Source: Sphingomonas aerolata (lineage in GTDB: Bacteria > Pseudomonadota > Alphaproteobacteria > Sphingomonadales > Sphingomonadaceae). Taken from it: a stretch of 64,000 nucleotides of DNA. The notes under the pieces are model-generated. The model was not told the DNA's origin. It did no database searches and was given only the letters and a program-made list of their open reading frames with translations. The position numbers and the translations under genes were made by a program. Location: assembly GCF_003046295.1 (NCBI RefSeq), contig NZ_PZZN01000002.1, forward strand, positions 992,001 to 1,056,000, given 5' to 3'. This document shows positions 56,930 to 64,000 of the stretch, piece by piece; the first letter of the stretch is position 1, and every line of letters begins with the position of its first letter.

Positions 56930-59900
56930 ATGAGTGCCATCAGGATCTATACGGCGTCGCTGTGCGCCGGCGTCGCGGCCATGCAGGGGTCGGCGCAGGC
57001 GGCGGCACAGCAGGTTGACTGGCCGTCGTCGCGGATCGCGCACCCGAAGCGGGCGACGATCGGGCCGTATAACGCGGTGTTCCTCGCCGGGTCTGACGGT
57101 CTCGAACGTCCGGTACAGGGCTATGCCGCCGACGAGGCACTGCCGCCGATGCCGCAATGGACGATGCGCGCCTGGATCAACCCGACGCTGCTGCCCAAGG
57201 GACTCGTGCCGGTCGCGGCGATCGGCAACCCCGCCGGCGCGGCCGCACGGATGTTCGCGCTCGACGATGGCAAGCCCGTCTTCCAGATGGGCGCGACGAC
57301 GCTCCGCGCCGCTGCGCCGATCACCCGCGAGTCCTGGCACCTGCTGACCGCGACCGCGGATGCGGGGCGGGTGCGCTTCTTCGTCGACGGGCGGCTCGTC
57401 GGCACCGCCACCGCCGACGCGATGCCGCCGGCCACCGGCGTCGTCGCGCTCGGACCGCGCCTGCCCGGCCAGCCCGGGTTTGCGGGGCGGATCGCCGCGT
57501 TCGCGCTCGATCCCGTGCTGCTCGGCGCACCTGCGATCGCGTCGCTTGCCCGGCGTCAGCCCGACGCGGCGCTGATTCGGTTCGAGGATGCCAGCCCGTC
57601 CTGGCCGCTGCAGGTCAAGACGCAATATGGCCTGACCGCCCCGCAACCGGCCTGGGAACTCCCGACCGGCAAGGCGCCCTTTTCGAAGCCCGTCGCAAGC
57701 CCCGTGTCGACCGCCCCCGCGCTCGCACCGACGCGCGAGGGGCATTATGCCGTCAACGCCTGGCGCCTGGTCGCGGCGCCGACCGTGGCGGCGAACGGGG
57801 CCATGATCTCGCAGCCGGGGTTCGATGCCCGCTCGTGGCATGCCGCGACCGTGCCGGGCACGGTGCTGACGACGCTCGTCGACCGCGGCGTCTATCCCGA
57901 TCCGACGCTCGGCCTGAACAACATGGCGATCCCCGAAAGCCTGTCGCGGCAATCCTGGTGGTATCGCAGCGAATTCACGCTGCCCGCGACCCCCGCTAAA
58001 CGGCTGACGCTGACGTTCGACGGCGTCAACTATGCGGCGCAGGTGTGGGTCAACGGCACCGCGATCGGCGACGTGAAGGGCGCCTTTATCCGCGGGCGGT
58101 TCGACGTGACCGACCGGCTCCGGCCCGGGCAGCGCAACAGCATCGCGGTGCTGGTCGCGCCGCCGCCGCATCCCGGCATCGCGCACGAACAGTCGCTCGC
58201 CGGCGGGCGCGGCGACAATGGCGGCGCGTTGATGAGCGACGGTCCGACCTTCGGCGCGAGCGAGGGGTGGGACTGGATCCCCGGCGTGCGCGATCGCAAC
58301 ACCGGGCTATGGCAGGGTGTAGATCTCGCCGCGACCGGGTTCATGACGATCGGCGATCCGGCGGTCTCGACCCGCCTGCCGCGGCCCGACAATGCGGTCG
58401 CCGAGATCTCGATCGAGGTCCCGGTGACGAACCACGGCACCGCGCCGGCCTCGGCGACCGTGCGCGCGGCGTTCGACGACGTCGCGGTCGAACAGCGTGT
58501 GACGCTTCCGGCCGGTGCCAGCCAGGTCGTGCGCTTCACCCCGAGCAGCTTCCCGCAGCTCGCGGTGCAGAAGCCGAAACTCTGGTGGCCCAACGGCTAT
58601 GGCGATCCGGCGCTGCACCGGCTCGATCTGACGGTGGCGAGCGACCGGGTCGTGTCCGACCGCCGCAGTCTTGATTTCGGGATGCGCAGCGTCACGTATG
58701 AACTGTCGTCGCTCGACACCACGGGGGCGTTGCGGCGTGTGCTGGTCGATACCGCGCTCGCGCATGATCTCGGCACGCCGGTGATCGACGAACGCCACCC
58801 GGCGCTGCGCAAGGTCCGCGGCGGCTGGGCGAATTCGCTGATGCCGGGGGCGGAGACATCACCTGCGGTCACTGCATTGCCCGACGATCCGCTGTCGCCG
58901 CAGATGGTGCTGCGCGTCAACGGCGTCCGCATCGCCGCGCGCGGTGGCAACTGGGGCATGGACGACATGATGAAGCGGGTCGGCACCGACCGGCTGACCC
59001 CCTATTTCCGGCTTCACCGCGAGGCGGGGATGAACATCATCCGCAACTGGATGGGGCAGAGCACCGAAGAGGCGTTCTATGCGCTCGCCGACCGCCACGG
59101 GCTGATGGTGCTCAACGACTTCTGGGAATCGACGCAGGACAATGACGCGGAGGCGCAGGACGTGCCGCTGTTCGTCGCCAATGCGCGTGACGTGGTGCGG
59201 CGCTATCGCACCCATCCGTCGATCATCCTCTGGTTCGGCCGCAACGAAGGTGTGCCGCAACCGATCCTGCAGACCGCGCTGCAGGACATGGTCTGGCAGG
59301 AGGACGGCACCCGGCTTTACAAGGGCAATTCGCGCGTTATCAATCTCGGCGGATCGGGGCCCTATGAATGGCACCCGCCGGAGGATTATTTCACCGGCTA
59401 TCCGCACGGCTTCGCGATCGAGGTCGGCACGGCGAGCTTTCCGACGCTGGAATCGTGGCAGCGCACCGTCCCCGTCGAGGATCGCTGGCCGATCAGCGAC
59501 ACCTGGGTCTATCACGACTGGCACCAGGAACGCGGCGTCTCGATGGCGAGCTTCGTGCGCGCGATGGACACCGAATTCGGTCCGGCCCGCGATCTCGCCG
59601 ATTTCGAGCGCAAGGCGCAGATGCTCAACTACGAATCGCACCGCGCGATCTTCGAAGGGTTCAATGCCGGGCTGTGGACCACCAACAGCGCCCGCATGCT
59701 GTGGATGACGCACCCTGCTTGGCCCTCGAGCGATTTCCAGATCTACTCGTCGGACTATGACACGCACGCCGCGTTCTACGGCACCAAGAAGGGGGCGGAG
59801 CCGGTTCATATCCAGATGAACCAGCCGGGCCGTCAGGTCGTGATGGTCAACACCACGCGCCAGCCGCTGACCGGGGTGAAGGCCACCGCGCGGGTCACCG

Positions 59901-60406
59901 ATCTGACCGGCGCAACCGTCGCGACCCACGCGCAGACCGTCGACCTGCCCGCCAACGCCACCGTCGCCCTCTTCCCGCTGGCGCTCGATGCGGCGCTGGC
60001 GAAGGGGCCGGTGCTGGTCCGGCTCGACGCGTCCGCCGCCGACGGGAGCCGCGTATCGGAGAATTTCTACTGGCAGGCGGCAAACCCCGCCGATCTGCGC
60101 GCGCTGTCGGCGATGCCGCAGGCCACGCTTCGGGCTGACGTGGCGGCAGCGTCGGCGGCGGCGGGCGAGCGATCGCTCCGCGTCACGCTGTCCAATCCGG
60201 GCACGACACCCGCGTTGCAGACCAAGCTGACGCTGTTCGACGGCAAGGGCGTGCAGATCCTCCCGGCCTATTTCAGCGACAATTACGTCTCGCTGCTGCC
60301 CGGAGAGACGCGTGACGTCACCGTCGCCTATCCGGGCGACCGCGGCGTCGCCACGGTGCGGCTGCGCGGGTGGAACAGCCCCGCGACGACGATCGGGGGC
60401 AAATAG
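56930..60406 (+). CDS. Large GH2 enzyme (beta-mannosidase/exo-glucosaminidase-like) with LamG-like N-terminus
   Basis: An 1158-residue exported protein. A signal peptide is followed by a LamG/concanavalin-type domain (about residues 70-220, AWINPTLLPKGLVPVAAIGN, VRFFVDGRLVGTA). GH2 domains start near 285: jelly roll (SWWYRSEFTL, YAAQVWVNGTAIGDVKGAFIRGRFDVT), an Ig-like domain and a TIM barrel. The acid/base is probably Glu773 (WFGRNEGVPQP) and the nucleophile Glu831 (IEVGTASFPT). The spacing resembles exo-beta-D-glucosaminidases and mannosylglycoprotein endo-beta-mannosidases rather than galactosidases. Last gene of the operon; converges on the permease gene. Confidence 0.87.
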   Translation: MSAIRIYTASLCAGVAAMQGSAQAAAQQVDWPSSRIAHPKRATIGPYNAVFLAGSDGLERPVQGYAADEALPPMPQWTMRAWINPTLLPKGLVPVAAIGNPAGAAARMFALDDGKPVFQMGATTLRAAAPITRESWHLLTATADAGRVRFFVDGRLVGTATADAMPPATGVVALGPRLPGQPGFAGRIAAFALDPVLLGAPAIASLARRQPDAALIRFEDASPSWPLQVKTQYGLTAPQPAWELPTGKAPFSKPVASPVSTAPALAPTREGHYAVNAWRLVAAPTVAANGAMISQPGFDARSWHAATVPGTVLTTLVDRGVYPDPTLGLNNMAIPESLSRQSWWYRSEFTLPATPAKRLTLTFDGVNYAAQVWVNGTAIGDVKGAFIRGRFDVTDRLRPGQRNSIAVLVAPPPHPGIAHEQSLAGGRGDNGGALMSDGPTFGASEGWDWIPGVRDRNTGLWQGVDLAATGFMTIGDPAVSTRLPRPDNAVAEISIEVPVTNHGTAPASATVRAAFDDVAVEQRVTLPAGASQVVRFTPSSFPQLAVQKPKLWWPNGYGDPALHRLDLTVASDRVVSDRRSLDFGMRSVTYELSSLDTTGALRRVLVDTALAHDLGTPVIDERHPALRKVRGGWANSLMPGAETSPAVTALPDDPLSPQMVLRVNGVRIAARGGNWGMDDMMKRVGTDRLTPYFRLHREAGMNIIRNWMGQSTEEAFYALADRHGLMVLNDFWESTQDNDAEAQDVPLFVANARDVVRRYRTHPSIILWFGRNEGVPQPILQTALQDMVWQEDGTRLYKGNSRVINLGGSGPYEWHPPEDYFTGYPHGFAIEVGTASFPTLESWQRTVPVEDRWPISDTWVYHDWHQERGVSMASFVRAMDTEFGPARDLADFERKAQMLNYESHRAIFEGFNAGLWTTNSARMLWMTHPAWPSSDFQIYSSDYDTHAAFYGTKKGAEPVHIQMNQPGRQVVMVNTTRQPLTGVKATARVTDLTGATVATHAQTVDLPANATVALFPLALDAALAKGPVLVRLDASAADGSRVSENFYWQAANPADLRALSAMPQATLRADVAAASAAAGERSLRVTLSNPGTTPALQTKLTLFDGKGVQILPAYFSDNYVSLLPGETRDVTVAYPGDRGVATVRLRGWNSPATTIGGK

Positions 60407-60407
60407 G

Positions 60408-61745
60408 CTAGACGACCAGCGACAGCAGCAGCGTCAGCCCCAGCCCGACCACCGAGATCAGCGTCTCGCACACGGTCCAGCTGCGGATCGTGTCGGCGAC
60501 GCTCAGCCCGAAATACTCCTTCACCAGCCAGAAGCCGCCATCGTTGACGTGGCTGAGGATCACCGATCCGGCGCCGGTCGCGAGCACCAGCAGTTCGGGC
60601 CGGATCCCGGGATTGGCCGCGGCCAGCGGCGCGATGATCCCCGCGGCGGTTGCCATCGACACCGTCGCCGACCCGGTCGCCACGCGCATCAGCGCCGCGA
60701 TCAGCCAGGCGAGCAGGACGATCGGCATATGGACGCTGGTCGCTGCGGCGACGATCGCGTCGGATACGCCGCTGTCGATCAGGACGCGGCCGAATCCTGC
60801 GCCCACGCCGACCACCAGCGTGATCATCGCGGTCGGCGCGAGGCAGTCGTTGGTGAACTTCTGGATCGTCCCGAGGTTCATTCCGCGCGCCAGCCCCAGC
60901 GTCCAGTAGCTGACGAGCACCGCGGCGAGCAGCGCGACGACCGGCGTGCCGACGAAGCGGAGGATGCCGTCGAGCCGCGATCCGGGCAGCGCGATCATCG
61001 TCGCGAGGCTGCCGGCAAGCATCAGCACGACGGGCAGCAGCAATGTCGCAAGCGTGATGCCGAAGCCGGGCAGGCTCCGCGTGTCCTCGGCCTCGACGAC
61101 CGCGGCGGGGGCGATCGGCTGCGGTGCGAGATGCCGGATCACCAGCCGGCCATAAAGCGGTCCGGCGATCGCGGCGGTCGGGATGCCGACGATCAGCGCG
61201 AACAGCACGGTGAGCCCGACATCCGCATTATACGCCTGCGTCGCCAGCAACGCTGCGGGGTGGGGCGGGACCATCGCATGCACCACCGACAGCCCCGCCG
61301 CCATCGGCAGCCCCATCCGCATCGGATGCTGCCCGAGCCGCCGCGCCAGCGTGAAGACGATCGGCACCAGCAGGACGAAGCCGACCTCGAAGAACACCGG
61401 CAGGCCGACGATCAGCGCGACCGTCATCATCGCCCAGTCGGCGCGCGCAGGGCCGAAAAAGCCGATCACGCTGTCGGCGATCCGCTCCGCGCCGCGGCTT
61501 TCGACCATCATCTTGCCGAGGATCGTGCCGAGCCCGACGACCAGCGCGATATGCCCGAGCGCACCACCGACGCCCGCCTCGAAGCTCTTGACGATCGATC
61601 CGAGCGGGATGCCGACGACCAGCGCGAGCGCGAGCGACACCAGCGTCAGCGCGATGAACGGGCTGAGCCGCACCCGCACGATCAGCACGATGAGCGCGGC
61701 GACCGCGATCGCCGCCTCGGTCAGCAGCATGCCGCCCGGCTGCAT
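60408..61745 (-). CDS. GntP family permease, probably DsdX-like
   Basis: A 445-residue transporter with about 12-14 membrane helices; segments such as AGLSVVHAMVPPHPAALLATQAYNADVGLTV and LPVVLMLAGSLATMI are typical of the GntP family, which transports gluconate, but also D-serine (DsdX). The ATG follows the RidA stop codon directly. Because its partners are a D-aminoacylase, RidA and a D-serine-deaminase-like enzyme, a D-amino acid is the likelier substrate (inference). Confidence 0.87.
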   Translation of the reverse strand: MQPGGMLLTEAAIAVAALIVLIVRVRLSPFIALTLVSLALALVVGIPLGSIVKSFEAGVGGALGHIALVVGLGTILGKMMVESRGAERIADSVIGFFGPARADWAMMTVALIVGLPVFFEVGFVLLVPIVFTLARRLGQHPMRMGLPMAAGLSVVHAMVPPHPAALLATQAYNADVGLTVLFALIVGIPTAAIAGPLYGRLVIRHLAPQPIAPAAVVEAEDTRSLPGFGITLATLLLPVVLMLAGSLATMIALPGSRLDGILRFVGTPVVALLAAVLVSYWTLGLARGMNLGTIQKFTNDCLAPTAMITLVVGVGAGFGRVLIDSGVSDAIVAAATSVHMPIVLLAWLIAALMRVATGSATVSMATAAGIIAPLAAANPGIRPELLVLATGAGSVILSHVNDGGFWLVKEYFGLSVADTIRSWTVCETLISVVGLGLTLLLSLVV

Positions 61746-62138
61746 TTACGGTTTCTTCCAGGCGACGCAGTCGACCTCGACCTTGCAGTCGACGACCATC
61801 TGCGACACGACGCAGGCACGCGCGGGGGGATGCGCGCCGAAATACTCCTTGAACACGCGGTTGAACGACATGAAGTCGCGCGCGTCGTCCAGCCATACGC
61901 CGCAGCGCACGACATGCTCGGGGCCGTATCCGGCTTCCTCGAGGATCTTCAGCACGTTGCGGATCGCCTGATGCGTCTGCGGGATGATGCCGCCGTCGAT
62001 CACCTCGCCATCGACCATCGGCACCTGGCCCGATACGAACAGCCAGCCATCCGCGCCGACCGCGCGCGCGAACGGCAGATGCTGGCCACCGGTGCCGCTG
62101 CCGCCTTCGACGCCATAACGCTTGAGTCCGTCCGTCAT
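61746..62138 (-). CDS. RidA family (YjgF/YER057c/UK114) protein
   Basis: A 130-residue protein of normal family length. The C-terminal PARACVVSQMVVDCKVEVDCVAW holds the conserved Arg that corresponds to the RidA active-site residue, and PFARAVGADGWLFVSGQVP is the usual N-terminal strand. RidA enzymes hydrolyse reactive 2-aminoacrylate and related enamine/imine intermediates released by PLP-dependent deaminases. That fits the deaminase-like gene divergently encoded at 63718. AAGGAA precedes the ATG; the deacylase gene ends 12 bases upstream. Confidence 0.9.
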   Translation of the reverse strand: MTDGLKRYGVEGGSGTGGQHLPFARAVGADGWLFVSGQVPMVDGEVIDGGIIPQTHQAIRNVLKILEEAGYGPEHVVRCGVWLDDARDFMSFNRVFKEYFGAHPPARACVVSQMVVDCKVEVDCVAWKKP

Positions 62139-62150
62139 CTGATCATTCCT

Positions 62151-63596
62151 TCACTGGGTAATGGGGTTTGCGCGGCGCAGCAGGCGGCCCGCGCGGGCGC
62201 CGGTCGGTCGGCCGAGCGCGAGCGTCGCGACGCCGTTGACCCAGACACCGACCACGCCATCCGCTGCGGTCGTCGGCTCGTCATAGGTCGCACGGTCGGC
62301 GATCCGCGCGGGGTCGAACAGGACGAGATCCGCGGCGAACCCTGCGCGGACATAGCCCCGGTCGTGCAGGCCGAAGCGATCGGCGGGAAGCCCGGTCATC
62401 TTGCGGATCGCGGTCGCCAGCGGGAACAGGCCGCGGTCGCGCGCATAATGGCCGAGCACGCGCGGGAAGCTGCCCCATAGCCGCGGATGCGGCCGGGGAT
62501 CGCAGGGCAGACCGTCCGACCCGACCATCGTCAGCGGATGCGCGAGGATCCGGTCGACATCGCTGTCGGTCATGCAGTGATACACCGCACCAGCCGGTTG
62601 CAGCCGCGTCGCGGCGGCGCGCAGGTCGACGCCCCAATCCGCGGCGATGTCCGCGAGCATCCGTCCCGCCTGGGCGGGCTCGGCGTCCGACCAGGTGATC
62701 CGGATCGGCGTCTCCGGCACGACCTGCTTCAGATCGAGCGTCGAGGAGCTTGCCGTATAGGGGTAGCAGTCGCACCCGACCGGATGATGCGCATCGGCGT
62801 CCTCGAGCATCGCGAGGATTTCGCCGCTGCGACCATATTGCGGTGCGCCCGCGCATTTGAGGTGCGACACGATCACGCGCGCGCAGGCGTGCCGGCCGAT
62901 CGCGAACGCCTCGTCCAGCGCGGGGACGATCGCCGCCGCCTCGCTGCGCAGATGCGTGCAATAGAGCGCGCCGGTACCGCGCAACGCCTCGGCGATCGCC
63001 ATCACCTCCGCGGTCGAGGCGGCGTTGGCATTGGCATAGGCGAGCCCGGACGACAGCCCGAACGCGCCCGCCGCCAGCCCGTCCTCCAGCTCGCGGCGCA
63101 TCGCCGCGCGTTCGTCGTCGCTCGCATCGCGGTCGAACCCGTCCATGTGTCGCGCGCGCAGCGCGGTATGGCCGATCAGCGCGACGACATTGGTGGCCGG
63201 GACCGCGGTGTCGACCGCCTGCGCATAGGCGGCGAAATCGGAATAGCGGAATTCGTCCGCGCCGCCGAGCAGCACCAGCGGGTCGGGCAGGGGGGCATGC
63301 GCGCTCAGATCACTGCCTGCGCTGATCCCGCAATTGCCGACCACCACCGTCGTCACGCCCTGCGTCACCTTCGCGGTCATCGCGGGCGCCGCGATCACGA
63401 CCAGATCGTCATGCGTATGCGCGTCGATGAACCCGGGCGCGAGCGCCAGGCCCCGCCCGTCGATCGCGCCCGGCGGCGGCGACGCGGCGGCTGCCGCGAC
63501 CCGCGCGATGATCCCGTCGCCTATCTCGACGTCGGCGCGGAAGGCCGCGCCGCCGCTGCCGTCATACACGTCGACACCGGCAATGACTGTCGCCAT
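62151..63596 (-). CDS. N-acyl-D-amino-acid deacylase (D-aminoacylase)
   Basis: About 481 residues. Two adjacent ATGs (63599, 63596) follow GGAGG; the second has better spacing. The amidohydrolase metal motif DAHTHDDLV, GVTTVVVGNCGISAG, YCTHLRSEA and VIVSHLKCAG are signatures of the D-aminoacylase family, and DGLPCDPRPHPRLWGSFPRVLGHY is the conserved C-terminal active-site strand. It removes N-acyl groups from D-amino acids. First gene of an operon with RidA and the permease. Confidence 0.92.
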   Translation of the reverse strand: MATVIAGVDVYDGSGGAAFRADVEIGDGIIARVAAAAASPPPGAIDGRGLALAPGFIDAHTHDDLVVIAAPAMTAKVTQGVTTVVVGNCGISAGSDLSAHAPLPDPLVLLGGADEFRYSDFAAYAQAVDTAVPATNVVALIGHTALRARHMDGFDRDASDDERAAMRRELEDGLAAGAFGLSSGLAYANANAASTAEVMAIAEALRGTGALYCTHLRSEAAAIVPALDEAFAIGRHACARVIVSHLKCAGAPQYGRSGEILAMLEDADAHHPVGCDCYPYTASSSTLDLKQVVPETPIRITWSDAEPAQAGRMLADIAADWGVDLRAAATRLQPAGAVYHCMTDSDVDRILAHPLTMVGSDGLPCDPRPHPRLWGSFPRVLGHYARDRGLFPLATAIRKMTGLPADRFGLHDRGYVRAGFAADLVLFDPARIADRATYDEPTTAADGVVGVWVNGVATLALGRPTGARAGRLLRRANPITQ

Positions 63597-63717
63597 CATT
63601 TCACCTCCCAGAGGTTCCAGAGGTCAGTGCCACGCGTCTGTCGTGGCCGGGCTGGATCGACACTGTCACCGCGGGTCGAAATAATGTAAACAATTTTCTT
63701 TATCTGGGAGGTCTGCC
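63597..63717. promoter_or_regulatory. Divergent promoter region of the D-amino-acid locus
   Basis: A 120-base spacer between the deacylase and deaminase-like genes. An AT-rich stretch (63679-63704, AATAATGTAAACAATTTTCT core) stands out and is a likely regulator or polymerase site. CCAGAGGT occurs twice nine bases apart (63608-63615, 63617-63624). The GGGAGGT ribosome sites of both genes form an inverted pair at the ends. Confidence 0.4.
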
Positions 63718-64000
63718 GTGAGCGACGTCGGTGTGAAGCTGCACAAGGGTATCGGTCGGGATGCGGCCGCGCGCTGGAACCTGCTCGCGGGGGACGTCAT
63801 GTTTCCGGCGGCGGTGCTCGATGCGCGGCGGATGCAGCATAATCTCGACTGGATGCGCGCGTTCATCGACGCCTATGGCGTGTCCCTCGCACCGCATGGC
63901 AAGACGACGATGGCGCCCGCGCTGTTCAAGCGCCAGATCGATGCCGGCGCGTGGGGCATCACGGTCGCCACCAGCCAGCAGGCGCAGGTCGCGGCGGCGC
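63718..64000 (+). CDS. Amino acid deaminase / D-serine dehydratase-like PLP enzyme, N-terminal part
   Basis: Only the first ~94 residues are in the window; the frame is open at its end. The GTG start has GGGAGG seven bases upstream. MFPAAVLDARRMQHNLDWM and SLAPHGKTTMAPALFKRQ match the N-terminal alanine-racemase-fold barrel of DSD1-like D-serine dehydratases, amino acid deaminases and D-threonine aldolases; Lys in PHGKTTM is the PLP-binding lysine. It would deaminate D-amino acids freed by the divergent deacylase. Confidence 0.82.
   Translation, partial: MSDVGVKLHKGIGRDAAARWNLLAGDVMFPAAVLDARRMQHNLDWMRAFIDAYGVSLAPHGKTTMAPALFKRQIDAGAWGITVATSQQAQVAAA

Noticed and set aside
54284..58186. A 1300-codon open frame on the minus strand opposite the GH3 and GH2 genes
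   Set aside because: It is antisense to two clear enzymes, its product is Arg/Asp/Gly-rich without domains, and such frames are expected at this GC content.

Overview
The window is about 64 kb of very GC-rich, densely coded chromosome. The abundance of TonB-dependent receptors paired with glycoside hydrolases, a LOV-type hybrid histidine kinase and a GlsB-type stress protein suggest an aerobic alphaproteobacterium of the Sphingomonadales (Sphingomonas-like). That placement is inferred from gene content and composition. I saw no rRNA, tRNA, CRISPR array, insertion sequence, prophage or replication origin.

Layout. 1-5174: the tail of an endonuclease/exonuclease/phosphatase protein, then a DUF2946 His/Met-rich protein, a TonB-dependent receptor and a PepSY membrane protein, which look like a metal (copper or iron) uptake unit. 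5185-13094: signalling and stress genes (free GAF protein, glutamine amidotransferase, Gfo/Idh/MocA oxidoreductase, PAS-LuxR regulator, GlsB membrane protein, LOV/PAS/GAF hybrid histidine kinase, four-helix-bundle protein), with several clear intrinsic terminators. 13307-14017: a prolyl-hydroxylase-like dioxygenase. 14011-19016 (minus): a two-partner secretion operon (ShlB/FhaC-type transporter and filamentous-haemagglutinin-like exoprotein) whose last gene is an L,D-transpeptidase. 19519-28497: a six-gene hexuronate operon (GH2, MFS transporter, uxuA, uxaC, uxuB, kdgK) behind a FadR/UxuR-like palindrome. 28504-30892: a 2-hydroxyacid dehydrogenase, two small membrane proteins and a degenerate methyltransferase, with a 26-bp direct repeat flanking one of them. 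31069-33189: a Tat-exported phospholipase C. 33159-37273 (minus): a tightly overlapped operon of ATP-grasp, LLM flavin monooxygenase and metNIQ. 37527-41019: an RBBP9-like hydrolase that appears to have lost its nucleophile, facing away from a TonB receptor. 41065-42888: a CHASE3-GAF-GGDEF diguanylate cyclase.

42957-60406 holds two carbohydrate-utilisation loci back to back around a 540-bp AT-rich spacer. To the left lie an STN-type TonB receptor, a GH20 beta-hexosaminidase and a GH29 alpha-fucosidase. To the right lie a TonB receptor, a GH3 enzyme with a PA14-like insert and a large GH2 enzyme. The enzyme set would suit fucosylated, GlcNAc-containing glycans, but the substrate is inference. 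60408-64000 is a D-amino-acid catabolic locus: N-acyl-D-amino-acid deacylase, RidA and a GntP/DsdX-type permease, divergent from a D-serine-deaminase-like PLP enzyme cut by the window end.

Most adjacent genes within operons overlap by 1-4 bases (ATGA, GTGA or TGATG), so translational coupling is the rule here. Almost every gene also has long open frames on the opposite strand because of the GC bias; I treat those as shadows.
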